NCBI RefSeq assembly: GCF_003419895.1
Contig: NZ_QPMM01000009.1
Location: 1-64,000, forward strand
Length of the DNA stretch: 64,000 nt
Reading direction: 5' to 3'
Origin: Chitinophaga silvatica
GTDB lineage: Bacteria > Bacteroidota > Bacteroidia > Chitinophagales > Chitinophagaceae
Within the stretch, counting starts at the first letter, position 1. Each line of letters starts with the position of its first letter. A program made the position numbers and the translations under genes. Shown one piece after another: positions 57,023 to 64,000 of the stretch. A model generated the notes under the pieces. It was not told where the DNA came from. It was given only the letters and a program-made list of their open reading frames with translations, and did not search any database.

Positions 57023-57856
57023 TTATTGGTAAGATAATTTCATGTATTCAAAGGGTAACCTGAAGAGGCCTTCGCCCGATAATGTTGGAGCAGGGTAGGA
57101 GAAATTAATCTCTGTAGGCAATCCCAGATTATTATAATTGGTTGCAGTAAATGGATTGTTCTTGCTGTAATCCCAGTCGATCAGCTGCCAGACAGGATGT
57201 AACCGGTGAAAATTGACTTTGTTATCATAAACCGGAAATTCATCTTTTGAGGAATTGCCTTGCAGATTGGAAGTGATAGTAGTGCTTATCTTGTTTGCGT
57301 TACCAGCATTGTTATAACTAATCGTTTTAATCATGCTACCATCGTTAGTATAAAGATAAGGAGTTTGAACTATTTTGACAATTCTTTGCTGGTTGTCGAA
57401 AGTTAATCTGTTTTCCAGTTGGTCGCCACCGAGGGTTGACAGAATTTCAAGAGTGCTGGTATTAAAAGCACCGAAGTGAAATATGCTGTCAATGACTACA
57501 TTGCTGTTTGGCTGATAGATATACTTGTTGGCTGTTTCGTAAAAGCCGTTATCATAAGCATGGAGTATTGCTTTAACTCTTCCCTGATTATCGTAGCTGA
57601 TTAAAATTTGAGGATAACCGGTAGAGATGAATTTACCTCTTACCTTTATGGGATCTCCTTTAGAGTTGTAGGTAACATTGAATGAATCAGCATACATTGG
57701 TTTGCCATCATACCAATGCTCAGCATAAAATTTACTGAGCTTTACATTGTGAAGTCCGGGGCCGGCATCGGGATGTTTAATACAGCTACTTACGAATAAA
57801 AGGGAGAATAAAGCGCAGGTTAAGATGCATTGCGTAAATTTTGGGTGTTTTAACAT
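57023..57856 (-). CDS. lipoprotein with YD-like repeats (paralogue 2)
   Basis: 277 residues. The lipoprotein signal ends FSLLFVSSC (Cys ~residue 25). The mature part follows paralogue 1 along its whole length: FNVTYNSKGDPIKVRG, ILISYDNQGRVKAILHAYDNGFYETANKYIY, LENRLTFDNQQRIVKIVQTPYLY, ISYNNAGNANKISTTI, HRLHPVWQLIDWDYSKNN. It lies directly before paralogue 1 in transcription order but has its own terminator, so the pair arose by tandem duplication and is probably separately expressed. Function unknown. Confidence 0.78.
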   Translation of the reverse strand: MLKHPKFTQCILTCALFSLLFVSSCIKHPDAGPGLHNVKLSKFYAEHWYDGKPMYADSFNVTYNSKGDPIKVRGKFISTGYPQILISYDNQGRVKAILHAYDNGFYETANKYIYQPNSNVVIDSIFHFGAFNTSTLEILSTLGGDQLENRLTFDNQQRIVKIVQTPYLYTNDGSMIKTISYNNAGNANKISTTITSNLQGNSSKDEFPVYDNKVNFHRLHPVWQLIDWDYSKNNPFTATNYNNLGLPTEINFSYPAPTLSGEGLFRLPFEYMKLSYQ

Positions 57857-57992
57857 TGAATACTTGTTTAAAAAGATAAATGAATAAGGGTTAATTGATT
57901 AGCAGGGGGTTCGGGTAATGGGCGGCTAAAGTTATGTTGGTATATATGAAGAATAACGGCAGTGAGGGATGAGCGGAGAAGTAGTATAACTG

Positions 57993-58026
57993 CAAAAAAA
58001 AAGCCCCGGATAAAAATCCGGGGCTA
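57993..58026 (-). terminator. terminator of glnN
   Basis: AGCCCCGGAT pairs with ATCCGGGGCT around AAAAA; on the minus strand a run of nine T follows. Confidence 0.92.
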
Positions 58027-58053
58027 ATCATACACCAAAACAATCTTACGGTT

Positions 58054-60243
58054 TTATCGCAAGAAAAGCAGCTCTCTGTATTTAGGCAATGCCCATTTTT
58101 TGTCATCCACGAGGAACTCTAATTTATCAGAGTGGTAGCGGATAACATCAAAGTACGGCTTGATCTTTTCACAGTAATCGATCGCTTTCTGACGGCTATC
58201 GCTAAGTTTATTAGCGATTTTGCGAGCTTCGATCATTGCCTGTACATTTTCACTTATTACATTAATATGTTCAGCTATTTTACTAGCAATTTGTTTTTGA
58301 GCTTTGATGGATTCTTCACCCAGTCCAATTTCTTTCAGGCCTTTGATGTTTTCTACCAGGTCGTTCAGGTAGCTGATAGCAGAAGGCAGGATGTTGTTGG
58401 TAGCGAGATCACCGATTACACGAGCTTCGATTTGCACTTTCTTTACATAGTCTTCCAGTAAAATTTCATGACGGGCGTGTAATTCTTTGGCATTGTAGAT
58501 ACCTGTTTCAGTAAACAGTTTAGTACTTTTTTCAGTTACATAGGCATCTAAAGCTTTTGGAGTGGTTTTGATGTTAGGTAAACCTCTTCTTTCTGCTTCT
58601 TTTTCCCACTCTTCACTGTATCCATCACCTTCGAACAATACTTTTTCCGAATCTACAATATATTTCCGAAGAGTTTGCATAATTGCAATCTCTTTTTTCT
58701 CACCTTTTTCGATCAGACCATCAACTTCGGTTTTAAAGTTAGTCAAAGTTTTTGCAACTATTGTATTTAATACAGTCATTGCAGAAGCGCAGTTAGCGGT
58801 AGAACCAACGGCACGGAACTCGAACTTGTTACCAGTGAAAGCAAAAGGAGAAGTACGGTTACGGTCAGTGTTATCCAGCATTAATTCTGGAATATGACGG
58901 TGAAGGTCGAGTTTCAGGATAGCTTCGTCCTGTTCGTCGAATTTATTGTTAACACGGGTTTTAACTTCCTGCAATACTTCGTAAAGGTATTTACCGGTGA
59001 AAACAGAAATGATAGCAGGAGGAGCTTCGTTAGCACCCAGACGGAAGTCATTGCTCGGAGAAGCAATAGAAGCTCTCATCAGGTCTGCATAATCATGAAC
59101 TGCTTTAATAGTGTTCACGAAGAAAGTGAGGAACATCAGGTTGGTCTTAGGTGTTTTACCAGGAGCCAGGAGGTTAACACCAGTATCTGTAGCCATGCTC
59201 CAGTTATTGTGTTTACCAGAACCGTTGATGCCGGCGAATGGTTTCTCGTGTAATAACACTTTCAGTTTGTGACGTTTGGCCACTTTATTCATAACATCCA
59301 TCAGCAGGGAGTTATGATCTACTGCGATGTTTACTTCTTCGAAGATAGGAGCGCACTCAAATTGAGAAGGAGCAACCTCGTTGTGACGGGTTCTTAAAGG
59401 AATACCCAGTTTATAGGATTCGATTTCGAAATCGCGCATGTAAGCATACACGCGGTCAGGAATAGCACCGAAGTAGTGATCTTCCAATTGCTGACCTTTA
59501 GAAGGAGAGTGACCAACAACAGTACGGCCGGTCATGATCAGATCCGGACGTGCATTAGCCAGTGCTTCGTCTACCAGGAAGTATTCCTGTTCCCAACCGA
59601 GGGTAGCAGTTACTTTGGTAACATTTTTATCAAAATAATTACAAACATCAACTGCGGCTTTATCAAGAGCAGCCAATGCTTTTAATAATGGAGCTTTATA
59701 ATCCAGAGATTCGCCGGTATAAGCAACGAAAATTGTAGGGATGCAAAGGGTTTTACCAGTTGCATTTTCAAGAATAAATGCAGGAGAGGATGGATCCCAG
59801 GCAGTATAACCACGAGCTTCAAAAGTTGCTCTTAAACCTCCGTTAGGGAAGCTGGAAGCATCTGGCTCTTGTTGAACCAGTGCATCGCCATCAAAAGTTT
59901 CGAGGGCAGAACCATCACTTTTCAGCGTAAAGAATGAGTCGTGTTTTTCGGCAGTAGTGCCAGTCAATGGCTGGAACCAGTGGGTATAGTGGGTAACACC
60001 TTTCTTCATAGCCCATGCTTTCATCCCAGATGCGATTTGCTCGGACATCTTACGTTCCAGCTTAGTGCCATTTTTAATGGAGTTCATCAGGCTTTTGTAA
60101 GCCTCGTCGCTTAAATATTCGCGAACTACTTTACCTGTAAAAACATTGCTGCCAAATATATCGGTAATCTTACCGGTATATTCGTTTAGAGTATTGTCTA
60201 CGCCAGCTAATCCTTCCAGCGCTTTGAAACGTAACGATTGCAT
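58054..60243 (-). CDS. glnN: glutamine synthetase type III
   Basis: 729 residues, the long GSIII form typical of Bacteroidota. HWFQPLTGTTAEKHDSFF, GWEQEYFLVDE, RTRHNEVAPSQFECAPIFEE, FAGINGSGKHNNWSMAT and APSQFECAP mark the GSIII catalytic domain. RLGANEAPPAIISVFTG and the late FEFRAVGSTANCASAMTVLN complete the active site. The C-terminal ~150 residues are helical. It makes glutamine from glutamate, ammonia and ATP. Start at ATG 60243 (MQSLRFKALEGLAG). Confidence 0.96.
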   Translation of the reverse strand: MQSLRFKALEGLAGVDNTLNEYTGKITDIFGSNVFTGKVVREYLSDEAYKSLMNSIKNGTKLERKMSEQIASGMKAWAMKKGVTHYTHWFQPLTGTTAEKHDSFFTLKSDGSALETFDGDALVQQEPDASSFPNGGLRATFEARGYTAWDPSSPAFILENATGKTLCIPTIFVAYTGESLDYKAPLLKALAALDKAAVDVCNYFDKNVTKVTATLGWEQEYFLVDEALANARPDLIMTGRTVVGHSPSKGQQLEDHYFGAIPDRVYAYMRDFEIESYKLGIPLRTRHNEVAPSQFECAPIFEEVNIAVDHNSLLMDVMNKVAKRHKLKVLLHEKPFAGINGSGKHNNWSMATDTGVNLLAPGKTPKTNLMFLTFFVNTIKAVHDYADLMRASIASPSNDFRLGANEAPPAIISVFTGKYLYEVLQEVKTRVNNKFDEQDEAILKLDLHRHIPELMLDNTDRNRTSPFAFTGNKFEFRAVGSTANCASAMTVLNTIVAKTLTNFKTEVDGLIEKGEKKEIAIMQTLRKYIVDSEKVLFEGDGYSEEWEKEAERRGLPNIKTTPKALDAYVTEKSTKLFTETGIYNAKELHARHEILLEDYVKKVQIEARVIGDLATNNILPSAISYLNDLVENIKGLKEIGLGEESIKAQKQIASKIAEHINVISENVQAMIEARKIANKLSDSRQKAIDYCEKIKPYFDVIRYHSDKLEFLVDDKKWALPKYRELLFLR

Positions 60244-60461
60244 GCTGTAATATTTTACACAAAAGAACGCATCAGTCGTTTAAAATGCAAATATTTTGTT
60301 CACTTTAACTGAAAAATTACATTTTGGGTTCTTAAAAGTCTGTTTTTTTGTTTTTTGGTCAATTATTTGACCTGAGCATGTCTGAAAACTGATAAATTAA
60401 AAAAATAATAATATGAATTAAAACGAAAGGATATGTCTTTCAGTTCGTAATCCTCTACCTC

Positions 60462-60492
60462 TTGGCATTTGCAGGAAAAACACCTAATTTTG
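60462..60492 (+). promoter_or_regulatory. purL promoter
   Basis: TTG (60462-60464), 20 nt, TAATTTTG (60485-60492). It lies downstream of a TTG codon at 60469 that would otherwise extend the reading frame, so the ATG at 60532 is the better start. Confidence 0.65.
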
Positions 60493-60531
60493 CAACTTCT
60501 TTTAAATCACTCGATTTTTATACTTAAATAC

Positions 60532-62754
60532 ATGCAGACCACCGTAGAAATTGCAGAACAGTTAGGACTTACCGCTGACGAGTTTGAACGGATCAAAACC
60601 ATTTTAGGCCGTGTGCCCAACTTTACAGAACTCAGTATGTATTCTGTAATGTGGAGCGAACACTGCTCTTATAAGAATTCAATCGTTTGGCTCAAGTCCC
60701 TGCCTCGGGAAGGCGACAGACTGCTTGTAAAAGCAGGAGAAGAAAACGCAGGCCTGGTAGACATCGGCGATGGCTACGCGGTGGTGTTCAAAATAGAATC
60801 ACATAACCACCCTTCCGCAATCGAACCTTTCCAGGGTGCTGCTACCGGAGTGGGAGGTATACATCGCGATATCTTTACTATGGGAGCCCGCCCAATCGCT
60901 GCTTTAAACTCTCTTCGCTTTGGTAATATCAACGATCCTAAAACCCAGCATCTGGTAAAAGGTATTGTTCATGGTATCGGCCATTACGGTAACTGCTTCG
61001 GCGTTCCTACCGTTGGCGGTGAAGCATATTTTGAAGACTGCTATGGTACCAATCCGCTGGTAAATGCAATGAGCGTTGGTATCGTTAAGGTTGGTCAAAC
61101 AGTTTCCGCTACTTCTTATGGTGAAGGAAACCCTGTTTTCATTGTAGGTTCTGCTACCGGCAAAGATGGTATTGGTGGTGCTTCCTTTGCTTCTGCCAAT
61201 ATCACTGAAGAAAGTGCTGAAGATTTACCTGCTGTTCAGGTAGGTGATCCATTCCAGGAAAAGAAATTGCTGGAAGCCTGCCTCGAAATCATTAAAACCG
61301 GTTCTATCATCGGTATGCAGGATATGGGTGCTGCCGGTATTACCTGCTCTACGGCTGAAATGAGTGCAAAAGGCGAGCATGGTATGAAAATCTGGCTCGA
61401 TAAAGTACCTACCCGTCAGAAAGATATGAAAGGCTGGGAAATGTTGCTGAGCGAAAGCCAGGAACGTATGCTGATCGTAGTGAAAAAAGGTCAGGAACAA
61501 CCAATCCTCGATATTTTTGAAAAATGGGATCTCCATTGTGTACAAATCGGAGAGGTAACTAAAGATACTAACCTGAAGTTCTACATGAACGATGAGCTGG
61601 AAGCAGATGTTCCTGCTGAAAGCCTCGTACTTGGCGGAGGTGCTCCTCAATATCACCGCGCTTACACAGAACCGGCTTATTTCTCTAAAATCAAAGCATT
61701 CGACATCCAGAATATCCCGGATGTTGATCACCCTCGCTTTGTAGCTGAAAGAATGGTTGCCTTGCCAAACATCGCTTCCAAACGCTGGATCTATAATCAA
61801 TATGATAGCATGGTTGGTACTGCCAATGCAAGCACCAATGCTCCTAGTGATGCTTCTATCGTATTAGTTAAACCAACTAAAAAAGCATTAGCTGTAACTA
61901 CCGATTGTAATGGTCGTTATGTTTTTGCTGATCCTCATAAAGGTGGACAGATCGCTGTTGCTGAAGCTGCACGTAACATTGTATGCTCTGGTGGCGAACC
62001 TGTTGCAATTACCAACTGTCTGAACTTTGGTAACCCTTACGATCCTGAAGTATATTATCAGTTCGTACACGCAGTTCAGGGTATGGGTGAAGCCTGCCGT
62101 AAATTTAATACCCCTGTAACCGGTGGTAACGTGAGCTTCTATAACCAATCTCCTGATGGTCCGGTTTATCCAACTCCAACTATCGGTATGGTGGGTATCC
62201 TGGATAGCCTGGATCAACGCATTACGCTCGATTTTAAGGCAGAAGGTGACCTTGTATACCTGATTGGTCGTAACCGTAACGATATCAACAGCTCCGAATA
62301 CCTGCACAAAATCATCGGTGTTGAATTTAGCCCTGCGCCTCACTTCAACCTCGACGAAGAACTGCACGTACATCAGGCAATCGCTAAACTGAATAAAGCC
62401 GGATTACTCCAATCTGCACACGATATCAGTGAAGGCGGTCTGTTTGTTTCTATGCTGGAAAGTGCAATGACAAGAGAATTAGGCTTCGAACTGCAACTGA
62501 ATAACAAATTCCGTAAGGATGCATTCCTCTTCGGTGAAAGCCAAAGCCGCGTAGTTGTAACTATCAACCCTGCTGATAAAGAGAAATTTGAAGCATTGTT
62601 ACACGGACTGGTAGACGCTTCTGATAACTCTGTGAGATATGAGAAACTGGGAGTTGTTACCGGTGAAAACGTAAAAGTTAATGGTGAAGACTGGGGTAAA
62701 GTAAGCACCTGGAAGAAAACTTATGATACTTCTATAGAAGAACACCTGAAATAG
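60532..62754 (+). CDS. purL: phosphoribosylformylglycinamidine synthase subunit PurL
   Basis: 740 residues from ATG 60532 (MQTTVEIAEQLGLTADEFERI). It is the small-type PurL that works with PurQ and PurS in the fourth step of purine synthesis. Motifs: ELSMYSVMWSEHCSYKNS, FKIESHNHPSAIEPFQGAATGVGGIHRDIFTMGARPIA, GKDGIGGASFASA, GSIIGMQDMGAAGITCSTAEM. The second half repeats the AIR-synthetase fold (CSGGEPVAITNCLNFGNP, VTGGNVSFYN, AHDISEGGLFVSMLES). A strong terminator follows. Confidence 0.96.
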   Translation: MQTTVEIAEQLGLTADEFERIKTILGRVPNFTELSMYSVMWSEHCSYKNSIVWLKSLPREGDRLLVKAGEENAGLVDIGDGYAVVFKIESHNHPSAIEPFQGAATGVGGIHRDIFTMGARPIAALNSLRFGNINDPKTQHLVKGIVHGIGHYGNCFGVPTVGGEAYFEDCYGTNPLVNAMSVGIVKVGQTVSATSYGEGNPVFIVGSATGKDGIGGASFASANITEESAEDLPAVQVGDPFQEKKLLEACLEIIKTGSIIGMQDMGAAGITCSTAEMSAKGEHGMKIWLDKVPTRQKDMKGWEMLLSESQERMLIVVKKGQEQPILDIFEKWDLHCVQIGEVTKDTNLKFYMNDELEADVPAESLVLGGGAPQYHRAYTEPAYFSKIKAFDIQNIPDVDHPRFVAERMVALPNIASKRWIYNQYDSMVGTANASTNAPSDASIVLVKPTKKALAVTTDCNGRYVFADPHKGGQIAVAEAARNIVCSGGEPVAITNCLNFGNPYDPEVYYQFVHAVQGMGEACRKFNTPVTGGNVSFYNQSPDGPVYPTPTIGMVGILDSLDQRITLDFKAEGDLVYLIGRNRNDINSSEYLHKIIGVEFSPAPHFNLDEELHVHQAIAKLNKAGLLQSAHDISEGGLFVSMLESAMTRELGFELQLNNKFRKDAFLFGESQSRVVVTINPADKEKFEALLHGLVDASDNSVRYEKLGVVTGENVKVNGEDWGKVSTWKKTYDTSIEEHLK

Positions 62755-62778
62755 TGCTTCCTCTAAGTAATAATTTCG

Positions 62779-62809
62779 AAGGCGTCTCAGTATCTGAGGC
62801 GCCTTTTTA
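62779..62809 (+). terminator. purL terminator
   Basis: AAGGCGTCTCAG pairs with CTGAGGCGCCTT (one G-U), loop TAT, then T run. Confidence 0.9.
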
Positions 62810-63040
62810 TTTGCCTGCTATCATGAAGGTTGTATATGATTATCACCTGTAGTAACGTCGCACTCTACACGCCTTCCTCGACAAATTAATTGTTTATCCC
62901 CACCAAACCCACTAAAACTGCAGGTTTTGGGTGTTATAGTGATTTATTATTGCAGTGTTAACCTTTAACAAGCTATTAACAAAATAGCACATTAGTGTTA
63001 TAAAAATTGAAGAAATCTATGATATTTTTGATAAACAACG

Positions 63041-63118
63041 ATGAATAAAAAAATAGTATTTAAAAGAAATACTTTTTATAAAATATTTGGAATCACTTGG
63101 TTATTCCAATTTCTATGA
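63041..63118 (+). CDS. possible 25-residue peptide
   Basis: It begins MNKKIVFKRNTFYKIFGI and ends TWLFQFL: basic first half, hydrophobic second half. It starts 11 nt after TATTTTTG, and its TGA overlaps the ATG of a 13-codon ORF (MKTICSTPCPDEI). A terminator follows 75 nt later. Only the context supports it; codon statistics on 25 codons are meaningless. Confidence 0.25.
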   Translation: MNKKIVFKRNTFYKIFGITWLFQFL

Positions 63119-63192
63119 AAACCATTTGTTCTACACCATGTCCTGATGAAATCTAAATGAAAATTTACACCTAGTGAAAGAACGATTTGAGT

Positions 63193-63219
63193 AAGGGCTG
63201 AGAAATCAGCCCTTTTTGT
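63193..63219 (+). terminator. terminator of an unidentified short transcript
   Basis: AAGGGCTGA and TCAGCCCTT with a GAAA loop, followed by T5. No gene longer than 25 codons lies between it and the purL terminator. Confidence 0.88.
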
Positions 63220-63314
63220 TTACCTACCACGAAGATGAATACACGTTAATTAATCCTTATCAGAAATACATCTCTTTTAGAATACAGTATCTTAGACACA
63301 TAATTTTCAGAAGA

Positions 63315-64000
63315 ATGAATCGATTATTGTTACCAGCTTTAGCATGCCTTCTTTTTGCAGGAAAAGCAGATGCTCAACAAAAATTAGATGTTCAGGCTCA
63401 TAGAGGTGGTATGGGGCTCATGCCTGAAAACACTATTCCGGCTATGATTAACGCAGTAAAGTTGGGTGCACGCACTCTGGAGCTGGATTGCATTATTTCT
63501 GCAGATAGCCTGGTGGTAGTGTCGCACGATGCCTATATGAATGGCGATTTTATGCGCAAACCCGACGGTAGCGATATTTCAAGAGAAGAGCAAAATCAAC
63601 TTACGCTATTCTCCATGACCTATGATAGTATCAGAAAGTATGATGCAGGAACCCGTCAACATCCCAGATTTCCTGACCAACAGAAATTTAAGGTTTCAAG
63701 GCCTCTTTTATCAGCCTTGATAGATTCTGTTGAGGCTTATGTAAAGAAAAATAATCTGAAACCGGTTAACTATAATATTGAAACAAAGTCGGAAGCCTTT
63801 GGCGACGGCTCTTTAAATCCGGTTCCGGAAGTCTTTGTGCAATTATTGATGGGGGTTGTGAATAAAAAGAAGATAGCCGGCAGGGTTACTATTCAATCTT
63901 TTGATTTCCGCACTTTGAGAGAAGTTCATAAAAAGTATCCATTGCAAAAAACGGCATTACTGGCCTCTAACAAGTCATTTGAGGCAAATGTAGCAGACCT
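63315..64000 (+). CDS. glycerophosphodiester phosphodiesterase (partial, cut by window end)
   Basis: The first ~228 codons of an exported enzyme; the C-terminal part lies beyond the window. Signal peptide MNRLLLPALACLLFAGKADAQ, then the GDPD catalytic motifs: LDVQAHRGGMGLMPENTIPA (HR...E-N-T), GARTLELDCIISADSLVVVSHDAYMN (E-x-D and H-D) and NYNIETKSEAF (metal-binding Glu). It hydrolyses glycerophosphodiesters to glycerol-3-phosphate and an alcohol in the periplasm. ATG at 63315 is the first Met before the signal peptide. Confidence 0.9.
   Translation, partial: MNRLLLPALACLLFAGKADAQQKLDVQAHRGGMGLMPENTIPAMINAVKLGARTLELDCIISADSLVVVSHDAYMNGDFMRKPDGSDISREEQNQLTLFSMTYDSIRKYDAGTRQHPRFPDQQKFKVSRPLLSALIDSVEAYVKKNNLKPVNYNIETKSEAFGDGSLNPVPEVFVQLLMGVVNKKKIAGRVTIQSFDFRTLREVHKKYPLQKTALLASNKSFEANVAD

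Larger units (their letters stand above)
62810..63314. other. gene-poor region between purL and the GDPD gene
   Basis: About 500 bp, AT-rich. It holds a possible -7 (TATTTTTG, 63023-63030), two tiny overlapping ORFs (63041-63118 and 63115-63156), a clear terminator (63193-63217) and the -7-like TATCTTAG (63288-63295) of the next gene. The terminator implies a short transcript inside this gap. Confidence 0.5.

Noticed and set aside
60469..60531. TTG-started extension of PurL
   Set aside because: The codons overlap the predicted promoter and start site, and the added residues do not match the family; the ATG at 60532 gives the normal PurL start.
61225..62373. Two long minus-strand ORFs inside purL
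   Set aside because: Antisense shadows of purL. No promoter, no recognisable domain, and purL motifs cover the whole stretch.

Overview
The window is chromosomal DNA of a Bacteroidota bacterium, most likely of the Chitinophaga group (inference). The evidence is: -33/-7 promoters of the TTG-N19-TAnnTTTG type; a type IX secretion (T9SS) sorting domain and a PorP/SprF protein; a type III glutamine synthetase; a fused E1 alpha/beta dehydrogenase; and few Shine-Dalgarno sequences. No tRNA, rRNA, CRISPR array or intact transposon was seen.

Layout. 0-10.2 kb (minus strand): a surface/secretion cluster with a T9SS-sorted protein, a PorP/SprF protein, and two copies of a gene pair (small secreted Pro/Thr-rich protein plus a ~1,200-residue collagen-like protein). 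10.6-12.8 kb: fusA. 12.8-17.3 kb: an accessory island between fusA and rpsJ, with a glycosyltransferase, a polysaccharide deacetylase, an outer-membrane barrel protein, and a 1.2-kb cluster of four tiny hydrophobic-peptide genes. Each peptide gene lies 21-28 nt behind the same hairpin RNA motif; three similar promoters and three intrinsic terminators serve the cluster. This is the strongest candidate for an undescribed system. 17.3-34.2 kb: the S10-spc-alpha ribosomal protein cluster (rpsJ to rplQ with secY, map, infA and rpoA). Its spacers are long, and many carry hairpins, palindromes or, before rpsD, two interlocked inverted repeats. 34.2-36.3 kb: a zinc-ribbon membrane protein and carA behind a leader terminator. 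36.3-37.5 kb: a gene-free stretch with a degenerate ~75-bp tandem repeat and two related hairpin RNA candidates. 37.5-53.2 kb: metabolism and transport (aminotransferase, DUF1573 protein, branched-chain 2-oxoacid dehydrogenase E1, 2-hydroxyacid dehydrogenase, orphan response regulator, YebC, APC permease, dicarboxylate symporter, DedA, MFS, MarR, malate dehydrogenase, thioredoxin-like protein), plus a fused remnant of two toxin-antitoxin loci near 44.5-44.9 kb. 53.4-56.1 kb: efp-accB-accC. 56.1-64 kb: two paralogous lipoproteins, glnN, purL, and the start of a glycerophosphodiester phosphodiesterase cut by the window edge.

How the parts work together. The ribosomal cluster, fusA and efp form the translation machinery, and fusA and rpsJ share the promoter-proximal sequence TTACCTTTGCCC. 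The first 10 kb probably builds T9SS-dependent fibrous surface material. The peptide cluster has no neighbour that explains its role; its repeated promoter-leader-peptide-terminator design suggests independently controlled membrane-active or signalling peptides. All functional statements are inferred from sequence without database searches.
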